Shown here one piece after another: positions 45,614 through 60,969 of a stretch of DNA of 64,000 nucleotides. The stretch's first letter is position 1. The number at the start of each line of letters is the position of its first letter. Below the pieces are notes generated by a model. The model saw only the letters and a list, made by a program, of their open reading frames with translations. It was not told the DNA's origin and searched no databases. The translations under genes were made by a program, and so were the position numbers. Source of the stretch: Climacium dendroides (Eukaryota > Streptophyta > Bryopsida > Hypnales > Climaciaceae); NCBI GenBank assembly GCA_950106755.1, contig OX467083.1:16301029-16365028 (forward strand), given 5' to 3'.

Positions 45614-46537
45614 TTAACACCTAAAGTCCCAAAGTTCCTATGGGGGAAACTTGGAATTTTGGATAGGTTTGTGGAATCTCAATTTTTGATATGATTTTTT
45701 GAAACTTTTTTGAAGATAGAAAATCATATTAGCTTTTGGAGAATATAATTTTGATTTCAATCGGTGCTTGGGAGCAAAATTATGCTACTATAAGTTTGAA
45801 AAACAACTTAAGAAGTAGCCCAAAAAAAATCACAAAATTTTCAACTTTTTTAGTTTTTTTCTGAAGGAATATATTTATTTTACATTTGAAGCTTTGATTC
45901 ATTCTATTTGGACTAGTGATGAAAAGTCATGGACAATCTTGTTTTTTGAGCAATTTACGTATCTTCTTGAAAAAAAACCCTTATAGAATTCATTTTTGAA
46001 TGCAATATTAACAATTTTTCAAAATAAATTGTTAGGCAAGGTCAAGTTTGCTTGCTAGAACAATTTGACCATTGGAATTATCATATTTAACTCCATCTTA
46101 GAGCTATTAATGGTTTACTTAGTTATCCCTTCAATCTTGAACCTACTTCTACTTAACAATTTTTTAATGAGTGAAAATTAAGTGTTTTTTTGTTGAATTT
46201 TTTTTGTAGATTCTCAAATCAATTATTCAATATAAAAAATTATATAGTCAAAAAAAATATTTTAAAAATTTTAAGTTAAGAAGATTCAAAGCCAAAATGT
46301 ATTGTTGAGTAAGGTGTAACAAAATATGTTTTTTCCACTTTACATGCAACTATCTTACAATCTACATAGTCAAAGTTTCTAAAAAATTTCCACGCATTCT
46401 CATACTAATGTAGTACAAGATTCTATGGTTAAATACGTTAAAAACAACAATTTTTAAAGTTTTTTGCCCTTTGCAATAGATATGGCAATTTTGAGTGGTT
46501 ATTGATGGAAAAAAGACCTTAGGACTTCAAGGGTTAA
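45614..46537. repeat. 924-bp TTAA-ended element (E4)
   Basis: The left end is TTAACACCTAAAGTCCCAAA and the inverted right end is TTAACCCTTGAAGTCCTAAG, with about 13 of 18 positions matching after TTAA. It shares its interior with E3. No transposase is seen. Confidence 0.6.
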
Positions 46538-46749
46538 AAATTTGAAAATAAGATGTCATCTTCATATTGTAGTTACCTTGAAGCTAAACTAAATATAGAT
46601 AGAACCTCTCTTATTGCATATCCTCTTTGTGCATAACTTGCAATAATGAAATTTATAGGTGGGTCCAATTTGAAGGACATTCTCTAAAAAATAATGTTAG
46701 AAGTTAACATCTATTAGGTGGCCATTCATTACACCTCTTTGACATGCAT

Positions 46750-46797
46750 AAACCTCTCTTAGTGCATAGTCCTAACACCATGCACTAAGAGAGGTTT
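46750..46797. repeat. Perfect 18-bp hairpin, 12-nt loop
   Basis: AAACCTCTCTTAGTGCAT at 46750-46767 and its exact reverse complement at 46780-46797, with flanking bases (CATGCAT, ATGCAAC) that extend the stem imperfectly. It could be a small MITE or a small-RNA-like hairpin. Part of the arm (ACCTCTCTTA.TGCATA) also occurs near 46605. Confidence 0.85.
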
Positions 46798-49576
46798 TAC
46801 ATGCAACAAGTTACGGTTGATGTGAAGTACATTTGTTGAATAAAGTAGTAAACTTAAAAAACCAAGATTTTGTAAAGAAAAAAATTTACAATAATAGAGT
46901 TAATTGTAAAGTTCGTCCTCTGTTTGTGAACAGGTGTTAGAGGAGGGTTTAATTAAGAATAGTACAAAAGAAATACAACACCAAACTCCATCGGACCTCT
47001 GTTTTGGTGCTCCAAGGAGTTTCATCCTGTATTTTTTCCAAATTCCAGCTAGTGGTCTTGCATTGCACAATTAACTCTAATATTACTCCAAAGAGAGATT
47101 AGTGTGAGGTAAAGTGAATAATCGTATGGCTACACTTCCTCCAAAACACATAGTTTGGTGGCAATTGCACTAGTCTAACATAACTTAATTTAGTTTTGGT
47201 TGTCGCAAGTGATACAAAGTGGGAGGTGGGATGGTCCCATAAAAAGGCCAACTACACTAGGAGAAATTGCAATTGATGTTGTGAACAACATAGTCACATG
47301 GAGGTTAACCGTGGAAGGGCCTGAAAGCCCTTTGTGGCCGTATAGTATATTATGAATACGGTGGTATTTGACCAAAAAAACATTGACCAAATATTGTTTA
47401 GTACGAAGTAAATTAATGATCATGGTAGTATGTAAATAAAAATGTATCACAATTCATACAGTAAACCACAATTGAAGAGTTATAAGGCTAAATGCGGGTT
47501 GTATAGAGGGACCCCGAGGGCCTTTCAAGGGTTAATGAAGGAGCAACACTATGTACCCAAGAGATGTGAATATGATGTTTGTATTTCGATTCTTCTCCCC
47601 TTCCCTTGGAAAAATCAAGAGTTGTTATTTAAGTTCAAGGAAAAAATTCCCCCCCTAAATGCCATTGATCTTTTAAAGAAAACAAAGTTGTTGATGCTAA
47701 GGGAACAAACAATCTTAGCTATCCAAATTTGGATACAAAATATGGATACAAAATATGGATATGACATAGAATATGGATACATATTCAAACTACAAATACA
47801 AGATACTCAACCCTGAATTTGAATTTCAGTGGAGATTTATAAGTTCGAAATGATGATTTTTGTAATAAATCATTATTGATATGGATATGTTCACAAAATA
47901 TAGATACAAAATACATTTGTATTTGCAAGAAAAAATATAGATATATCTTATATGATTTGCAAGTTCTTGAGGTTCACCAAGAGTACAAATATGTGCGTTG
48001 GGGTTGGTTTCACATGTTGAATTCATGAATTCCTTTCACACAAGGGGTTTGCTCAAAATTTTGCTCAAAAGTTCTCCAACCAATAGGAAAATTACATGTG
48101 TACCTTCCTTAAATTTTTTGAGAAATATTAACAACCAATGGGATAATGCCACGTGTACCCCTTTTGGAAATGTGGTTTTCTTTAAAATTGACAATTTATC
48201 ACTATGTACCTAAAAGATGCAAACATCTTTTGGGTATTAATTAATGATAGCTTAATAAATGCATTGCTCTACATGTCAAAACAATCCACTCTCTATTTTT
48301 TTTCCAAATAATAGTGTAAATTAAGAAGCAAAAAGAAAGTACAAACTAGTTTGGTTTGTACGAACGAGGCAGTTTAGGCGAAGGATTAAGGGATAAGTGC
48401 CACACAAGTTTGTGAAAGCTACCAAAACAGAAAAACCAATCCATTCACTATCTCATGAAACTCAAAAACTCAAAATCATGTCCTTTATTTGTGTCAAATA
48501 AATAAATAAACTCAAAATCCAATTAATAAAAACATTGTTCAAATGTGTGATGAAGTGCTCCTAAATTTTACTAAGATACTTCTTGTAATGACATGTGACT
48601 CCCATTGCTCGCTCAAATACAACAAGTCTTAACTTTTAGGTTTAACAATTTCACCATAAAAAAGATATTAGAGACACACTATTAAGAACAACAACCTTGC
48701 TTCTATACATCCATAAACCTAGCAAAAATGTACAAGTCATGAGTATAGATTAGGCAATCTAAGGCAAAAGAGAAAGCTATTACCTTGAAGGAAAAGGTGA
48801 AGCAACAAAATGTAATTAGAATTGAATAACCACTTGAATATAAAACTCTCCAAATTTATTATTTGGAGAAAGTTGATCCATATTTATCATTACTTTTTTG
48901 GATATTTGACTATTATTGCACCAAAAACGCTCCAAAACTTCCCTTTCTAGGACAAATACCAATTTTTTCTTAACATTTCAAACGATAAAGACCTTCAAAA
49001 TGAAACTTTTTCTATGTGTTTAAATAATATGAAAGTGAAATTAAGAGTAACTTTTGAATCCTTCTCTAAGAATGTTGTTGAGAAAAACTTGTTTTTAAAA
49101 AAAATATTCTTCAGTATTGCTTCATTTTATTTGAATTTTGTGTTTCATGCCTTGTGTTCAATTTTCCTATTCTAGTTTCAAAATGAATTAAGAAAGGTTT
49201 GAAATTGAAAGTTCACTTGAATTTGCAAGGTTGCAACTAATCTAATGAACACATTTCACTAGTTTTTTCCAACAAATTTCAAAATTGGATGCATTCAAAT
49301 CTCTGTACTTATTCAAACTTCCAATCTCTGTACTTCTTATTCAATTCCTATATGTTAGAATTGATTAGAAAATTGAGCCCCTAGAGGGCACACTCAATCT
49401 TGAACAATGCAACACACCATATTGATTATTAATTACACATTCAATATAGGAAGTCGAAGAAAAAATACAACATGAATGTTCAAGTTGGAAGGATTATAAT
49501 CCCTAATACTTGCCACAACTTGCACTAAATGTTTCATAGGATAATGCTATATATGCTACAATATATGCTAGAATTA

Positions 49577-50557
49577 TTAACCCCTCACCGCCCAAGGGGA
49601 CCAAAAGTGTCCTCACACAGTCTAGCAGTCAACTTCAAAGTGCTGTAACTTTTGCATCCAATGTCCAAATTCAATAAAACTTGTTGGAAAAGTTGCGCAT
49701 AATAGTCTATTTTTTGTGCTAAAATTTTCAGATCTATCCAAGATTTAAAGAGTTTCTGAAATCCATTCAAAGTTCGCAGGTTCAATTTGAGTTCACCACA
49801 GTGCAATGAGATGGCTGCAACTTTGGGGGCTTGTATCTTTTTCATCAAATGTTAGTTTTCAATCAAATCTAATGGGTTTTGTTCCCCATAAAGTCTACTT
49901 ATTGTGATAAAATTTTCATGTCAATCCAAGTTGTTTTCAATGCGTGGGAGCAATTCGAAGTTCAAAATCCAGACATTTTTACATTACAGGGAACTCCGGC
50001 GGCTTATAACTTCTTCAAACAGGGTTTGTTTTCAATAATTTTTGTTGGAAAAGTTGTGCATACTAGTCTAGTTCTTGTGGTAAAAATTTCATATCAATCC
50101 AAGAAGTTATGATTGATTGAGAAGCATTTTAGTAGAGGTAGGTTCAGCCATAGATGTGGGTTTTTTTGCTACTTTTTCACTGTTTTTTGACATTTCAAAA
50201 CAATTTTGCAAACGCAATGAGTCAATTGAATGATTTTTTTTCCACCAAAGTGTTTGTCTTTTGATTTTAAATCACTTTGTAGCTTAAAGTTTTTTCATTT
50301 GAGTAGGTTTAGAAATCCAATTTCACCTCCAAATGTGTTTTTAGGAAAATTTCAGAATCTTTTGTCAACACTAAAACATTATAATCTTTAAATCTATACA
50401 GTCAAATGACCCCAAATTTTATTTGCACCATCTACAACATGCACACTACAAGATTGTACGGTTGAGATTTTCATAACTTACTCACATTTAGACTTATAAC
50501 ACTCGAAAAGCAAGGTTGTTTTTTGACATGGTTAGGCCTTGGGCGGTGAGGGGTTAA
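49577..50557. mobile_element. 981-bp TIR element with TTAA ends (E6)
   Basis: Both ends read TTAA + CCCCTCACCGCCCAAGG inwards: a perfect 17-bp TIR plus TTAA, the best preserved pair of this end class in the window. The interior has several related sub-blocks (AAAAGTTG.GCATA.TAGTCTA.TT.TTGTG at about 49692 and 50054) and no conserved protein. TTAA followed by CCC recalls piggyBac termini, but that assignment is only inferred. Confidence 0.8.
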
Positions 50558-50649
50558 CATGAATTTTTAAATTGGAAGGATTATAATTGCTTGACACTTA
50601 TCACAATGTGCACTAAATGTTTCATAGAATAATGCATATCTAAGATATA

Positions 50650-51250
50650 TTCCCTTTGTTTCACTAAAAACCTTCCCTATATGGGATTAACTATATTTTT
50701 AGTGTTTGTGCTAGTGATACATATATTTAAGAATAAATAACCCTTCTCCTAGATCTATGCAAAATCTCCAACTTAGACAACATCTTTCAGGTACCCATAA
50801 TCTATGCGGAAAGTAACAAATTTAAATATTGTTTGAGGTACCCATAATCTATGCGGACAGTAACAAATTTAAACATTGTTTGTGAATGCTGCAAGCTTAT
50901 CATTCTTGATGAATTAAAAGTTAGTGGCAACAATGGGATTATAGAAATATATGCTCCCAACCTAAATACTACAATTACAAAACTTAACCCCCTTCATAAA
51001 CAACTCTACATAGTGCCCAAAAGGTCATTGAATCCATTGACAACACTACTATTTGAGAAAGCAACAAGGTGCCTCATATGGACAAAGCCAAGCTTACTAG
51101 GAGAGGAATGCTCCTAGATTGCTTGCCACTTACTCCACGAAGTCATTCAATATTGACAATGCTTATTCAACAGTCAAAATCAATAATCACAGCTTTTTAG
51201 TGGAACACAAATTGTGCTTGACTTGGAGGATTTTCATGAGACAAAGGAAG
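50650..51250. mobile_element. 601-bp mariner/Stowaway-like element
   Basis: The left end is TTCCCTTTGTTTCACTAAAA and the inverted right end is CTTCCTTTGTCTCATGAAAA, with TA on both sides. The CCCTTTGTTTCA-type end resembles plant mariner and Stowaway ends (CTCCCTCCGTTTCA). Inside is a two-copy AGGTACCCATAATCTATGCG repeat and a short 88-codon ORF with no clear transposase motif. Non-autonomous. Confidence 0.7.
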
Positions 51251-51263
51251 TATGCCAAAATTA

Positions 51264-51475
51264 TTAACCCTTAGATGACAAACTAGTGACCTTGGAAATC
51301 ATCCCATTTTCTACCATGTGAATCATTCGTTTAAGAAAATCCAAAAGCACTCATTGGAAGTCCATCTACTCTACAATACCTCCCCTTTTCACACGAAATT
51401 CCAACAGTTGCACTCCCTACATAGAAGGATTCATTCAACTGCCGAAAACAAGGCCGTGTTATCTTTAAGGATTAA
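51264..51475 (+). repeat. Family S repeat, copy 5
   Basis: Starts TTAACCCTTAGATGACAAAC and ends, inverted, TTAATCCTTAAAGATAACAC, giving short TIRs. It contains AAGCACTCATTGGAAGTCCA and CCCCTTTTCACACGAAATTC. It lies 14 bases after the mariner-like element. Confidence 0.6.
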
Positions 51476-52416
51476 AAACTGTAGAATAAAGACCCTATCG
51501 AGAGCAAGCAAATTATACTTGAGAAAGAAACATGAGAAAAACTAGAACTCCGGAATAAATTCTACAACAGAACCTCTCAAACAAAGAAAAACATTAGACA
51601 AAACCGCTACTCGCATAACCGCTCATTTCACTATTTGTGACTCTACACAAACGAATCAACCACAAAAGGCTGCTCTTCTCCATACAATACACCAGGTTGC
51701 CTTGGTTCACTTACACGAGGAACATCCTTCATTCAAAATAATTGAATAACCAATTGATACAATGAGAGAGACTAGAAGGGGTCTCGGAACTAGGAGGTCG
51801 CTACTGCAGCAACCCCCTTCCTGGAACAGTAACTGAATAAAAGTACATAGGCCAGGTCCTCGAAATAAAACCTTGCGCGAGCGCAGCAATGTTGGCCCTA
51901 TGGACGCGTCCTGCATGCGGTCTCCGCAGAGATAACGTAGCCCCCAATCTCCGCTTCACGCTCGGACATGCTAACCTGCATTACACCACTCTCTGCCTCC
52001 TGGACTCTCACTAAAAAACATTTCCAATTTTATGACACTTCTACAAAGCACTCAATGCGTGCCGGATTACTGCCTACAATCAATGAGTCTACCCCGAAAA
52101 CAGGGATAGCACAGGTCCGAAGAGCCTGCCGAGGAATCACACCAACTGCCTTGATAGCGACCTAGGGCCAAGTAGACGAAGGAACTCTAACGAGCAGCTG
52201 CCAGATCACTTCCAATGAAGGGTGTGGGATCAACGCCCGAGTACACCGGGAACCAGAGATTACAAATGCCTCCTGAGCGAACAAATGCAAAGAGGAACCT
52301 TCGGACGATCTCACTCGAGGCATACGCAGAGCGTGAAAGATGTAATCACGAGACCGATTCACCACGTTCGAGGGACAGGATTCTCTATACCAAAATAAAT
52401 AGGGAGCAAGTATTCA

Positions 52417-57094
<4,678 letters not shown>

Positions 57095-58492
57095 TGCATC
57101 GGGACGAGAACGTCAATTCCTTCCTACTCCCTACAAAACCTCCCGGCACGCAATCATTCTGAACCCAAACCTGCCGTTCCAACGCCTCCTAATAACGCCC
57201 CTGTGCCACACCTTTTCCTCATCCTCTGTCCTTTCCCATACCCTACCGACGCACGATTGCACGCGGGTTAGTGACGTTATTAGAACCTCCAGGCAGCTGC
57301 TGTTCCTGTTGTAGCTATGGCGATGGAAGCATTCGCAAATGCATTCAACGCAAGCCGACGCCGCAGCACCATCGGCCCCTGCACCCTTGCTTTCGAATAC
57401 TTACCCCTCACAAGTTCATTGGCTTACTCATCCATCCAAAGCATTTTATCATCCATTCTTATTCATGGATGTTCATTTACGTTCGTCGACTGACGAGTTG
57501 CGACACGTGAATAATTACAGGAAGTTAAAGCTGATGTTTGACGAAGGAGGTTGCTTACATACTTGTCTAGAGCTTATGGATATTTAAAGTGAATCATTTA
57601 CTTAACCACCCTCCTATCACGGAACCAATACGTGTTTTCAAATTATGCTTGTGATACATATTAGTTTGTGAAGGGAAGTCAAGTCAAGGTGAAAACTTTA
57701 ACTTTAGAACTTTCAATACTCAAGTTGTACTAGAAAATGATAGAGGAAAACAAAGTAGTAGGAAGAAATCCTCAAGTTGGACCAAAAAAGGTGGAAGGAT
57801 AGGAAGTGGTAAGAAGAAATGCACAATTCCCAAAATCTTGTTGAAAATCTTGCCTCATTCAATAAATTGAATGAAATAAGGTTTTTTCAAAAGATATTGA
57901 CCCTCTTTGGCAATAGCTAGAATTCAAATGATCAAATTCTAAAAAATTAGATCTTGTATTGTATTGTGACTACTATCGATAAGTTTTATAGAACACAATT
58001 GATTCTCTAGGTGGATGAATCATGGTAAAAGTTCAAAGCTTTTCAATGTGATGGCCTTCACTAGAAATGCATTAGGGATATCATGAATTATTGATAATTT
58101 TCAAACAATTATGAATTTACTATTTGTGATGCCCTCCTTAATATTGATTTAAACTTTTGCTTTGCAAAAGAGTCTTTGTTATGTTTACTACACCTAATTG
58201 CAATGTGGTTGCAAAATTGAATCATATAGAGTATTTCCTAAAATTTGTATTTATACACAGAAGAGCCTTGGGTTGATTTTGGGTGCACTTACAATCAAAT
58301 GAATTAGTAATTTAATAATTCATAGTTAATGCATATAAATGTCTATGAAATACATATTAAGGGAATGAAAGAACCTTGAATGAGTCTGAGTCTTAAACAC
58401 CTTCTATCAACTAATTCCTTGTTCTTTAACATTTTTTTTCCTAATTCATGTACACTACTTGCCTATTCTATAATAGTATTAAGAATGCAGTC

Positions 58493-58698
58493 ATACTCCC
58501 AATTGTTCTACCTTGCAAAAAGAACAGAAAATAAAATAAAGCAAAATTATGCAAACACAAATAGACTACTATAAACATTTGTCACTCACATAATCTACTC
58601 CCAATTGTTCTACCTTGCAAAAAGAACAAACAATAAAATAAAGCAAAATTATGTAAATACAAATAGACTACTATAAACATTTGTCACTCACATAATCG
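58493..58698. repeat. Two-copy tandem duplication, about 102-bp unit
   Basis: ACTCCCAATTGTTCTACCTT through CATTTGTCACTCACATAATC occurs twice in a row with only a few base changes, so it is a recent duplication. Confidence 0.95.
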
Positions 58699-59360
58699 GT
58701 GAGTCTTTACTAATAGTTGAAGATCCACAAAAAGGGGGAATCTACCTTGATAGTAATGATAATATGTTAGTTGTAGAATAAGCTATTTTCACTTAAAACA
58801 AAAATGTTGTGTAATCTATCCTAGATAATTTGAGAGTCTCTAATTCCATATCTAAATTCAAAAAAATTGATTGATGATAAACAATATATTCCAATGTTTT
58901 TATGAAGAGGGCAAATGTAAAGGTTGGTTCTTGGCCAATGAGGATTGACCCCTTTATTGCCTTGTGTTTTACCATTGGAAAAAATATCAAAGTTTTTTTT
59001 ATTAGTCACATACAATAAAATTTTCAAATTTTGAATACATATTTGCAACTAGAGGACCCAAATTAGATAAGGTAGGTGTAGAAATACAAATTCATGCAAC
59101 AATAATCAAGGGGTAGATTTTACATTTATCCTTGGGGTAGGGACAATAAGGGAGGTAATCCTCCTTGGCCTTGGTTCTCCCATCTCCATGAAATGAGAAC
59201 TTGCCTTTAACCACCTTCATACCAATTTTACCCGCACATACTTACGATAAACATTTTTTTCTAGAATTTATCCCTTAGATATGCAAGGGCAGAATTGAGA
59301 TGAGACTATGAGAGAGGTGATAGACTATTGATCCACCTTATATATGCTCTAACTCGACCC

Positions 59361-59958
59361 TTAAGCCCCTCAGATGTTCAATTTCTAAATGATGAACGGA
59401 TTTCATTCTAATTTGTAGAGATACTTTATCACGTTCTTATTCTATCTATTGGTTGGATTTGGTGTTACTAGAGTACATATTTTTCTAAAATTACAAAAGT
59501 GGAAATACGTCAAGTCATCGACCAAGCCAAAACTGCATTGACTCTAGTTCAAAATCAAATTTGTTGAAATGAGGTCACAAATGTAAAAGAACACAAAAAA
59601 TTCCCAAAAATCACCATGCCAAGAGAACCTCCTTTGAAATCCATTCCAACAAGTTTTACTCCCAAATTGATACTATTTTGCTCGTCATTGAATTTCTAAG
59701 GAATTTTAAAATTTCCCTTTCAAACTTCATAAAAAAGAAACATTGGGTGATAGCATTGATGAATCTAACCATAACCATACAGACGAAATCTAAAATTCAA
59801 AATCTAGAACTTTCATTTCTACGCCGATTCCAAACCATTCTTCCACTAGTAGAAAACGCAGAAATTTCTGCGTTTTCTACTAGTGTTCCCACAAGACTTT
59901 ATCACGATTTTTCCCCAATCGTCAATTTTGGAGAAGACTCTGGATGTTTACGGGTTAA
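59361..59958 (-). repeat. TTAA-bounded dispersed repeat, partner of 7690-8058
   Basis: Ends are TTAAGCCCCTCAGATG on the left and, inverted, TTAACCCGTAAACATCCAG on the right. Positions 59361-59650 match the reverse complement of 7690-8058. The 42-bp palindrome at 59844-59885 lies in its other half. Confidence 0.5.
59844..59885. mobile_element. 42-bp perfect palindrome, CACTA-like fused termini
   Basis: Each half reads CACTAGTAGAAAACGCAGAA plus one A from the outside in; the halves meet at 59864/59865 with no spacer. It is flanked by TTC on both sides (59841... ends TTC; 59886 starts TTC). CACTA-class elements have CACTA ends and make 3-bp target duplications, so this looks like two CACTA-type termini with the whole interior gone. 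Confidence 0.75.
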
Positions 59959-60969
59959 ATCTTCCAACTAGACTAAAGTAGGTACACCCAAATGTGCCAT
60001 TGACCTTAAACCGCCATCTATACCATATGTACATCTCCAAAATCAGTTCTGTACCTATGTGGAAGAAACGCTTTCAGAACCAAACTTTGTTCCTTAATAA
60101 CTTTTGCATACAGTATCCAAATGCCACGTTCTCTAGTGCATTGGAACCTCCTTTCACTTGCCAACAACAACATATGAAAAAGTTGACCAATCCAATATTA
60201 GGAAATAGGCTCGGTAGCAATTAGTGGCGGTTTTAGGTGTACCCACCTTAACTCGAGAGCTTTTTCATGGAAAAACAACCACAACCCAAGATTGAACTCT
60301 AAGTTAGTTACACGGGGACCAAGTCCAATTTCTTCATCCAGTAGCTTGAAATCAATGTCACGCATTGAGAGAACTGGAGGACCATTGACCCCCCAATAAT
60401 GGACGTTGAAAGCTTTAAATTCTTGGTTGCAATCTAATGGAGCAAATAAGTTAACGTCAACCCATTTGTCAATGGAATTCAAATATCTAACTGGATTATA
60501 TCAATTAATGTAATCAATTCCTTCCACTCAAAAATAGTGGGGGGTAATGATCTCGTACACTCTTCCAGTACCATCAAGTTGCTCTACCTGAAAGCCCCAA
60601 ATACAGACCCCTCATTTCCTAGATTTGGCTCTTGTTCGATGTACGGATGTCAGGGCATGAAATCTAGGAATGCGAAGAAGATCTATGGATCATGTGGAAA
60701 TCTTCTAGAACCTTGCTTTCGCATCTTCGCACGAATTTCTTGGACACTGCTCTCGTCGCCCGCCCGCCTCATCGGTCTCGCAGTGAACTTCGGGATACCT
60801 TACCCTATCCTAGCTAGGCATTCTCGTTATTCCTCGCGACGTCGCGATTCATTTCGGTTTTGTGTTGCAGATTCGGGAAACTCTGCGGGAGAGGTTTCCA
60901 CAGAGCCCTTGGACGGCGAATTTGGAGCTGTGAAGGGGTAGGAGAATATTGGTTTCGGTTTCGGACACA

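Larger units (their letters stand above)
27800..52416. other. 24.6-kb gene desert of AT-rich repeats
   Basis: Positions 27800-29100 are GC-rich and probably hold the promoter and 5' leader of the glycosyltransferase gene. They also hold a long plus-strand ORF with no recognised domain. From 29100 to about 51540 the DNA is AT-rich with no conserved protein. It is packed with diverged dispersed repeats, TTAA-ended TIR elements, hairpins and microsatellites. I see no LTR retrotransposon proteins. Positions 51540-52416 are GC-richer and are probably 3' flank of the CRK gene. Confidence 0.65.
57095..60969. other. Intergenic region between CRK and the tautomerase gene
   Basis: Positions 57095-57590 are GC-rich and probably hold the CRK promoter and leader. 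From 57590 the DNA turns AT-rich and contains a 102-bp tandem pair, a TTAA-bounded repeat and a 42-bp palindrome. From about 60600 to 60969 it is GC-richer, probably promoter and leader of the plus-strand tautomerase gene. No conserved protein is seen. Confidence 0.65.

Noticed and set aside
29100..51540. LTR retrotransposons
   Set aside because: No gag, protease, integrase or reverse-transcriptase motifs and no matching long terminal repeats were seen. The repeats are short and of TIR or foldback type.
60537..60941. 134-codon ORF just upstream of the tautomerase as an extra N-terminal exon
   Set aside because: It ends in a stop before the ATG at 60970, and the family needs a free N-terminal Pro. 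It probably lies in the promoter and leader.
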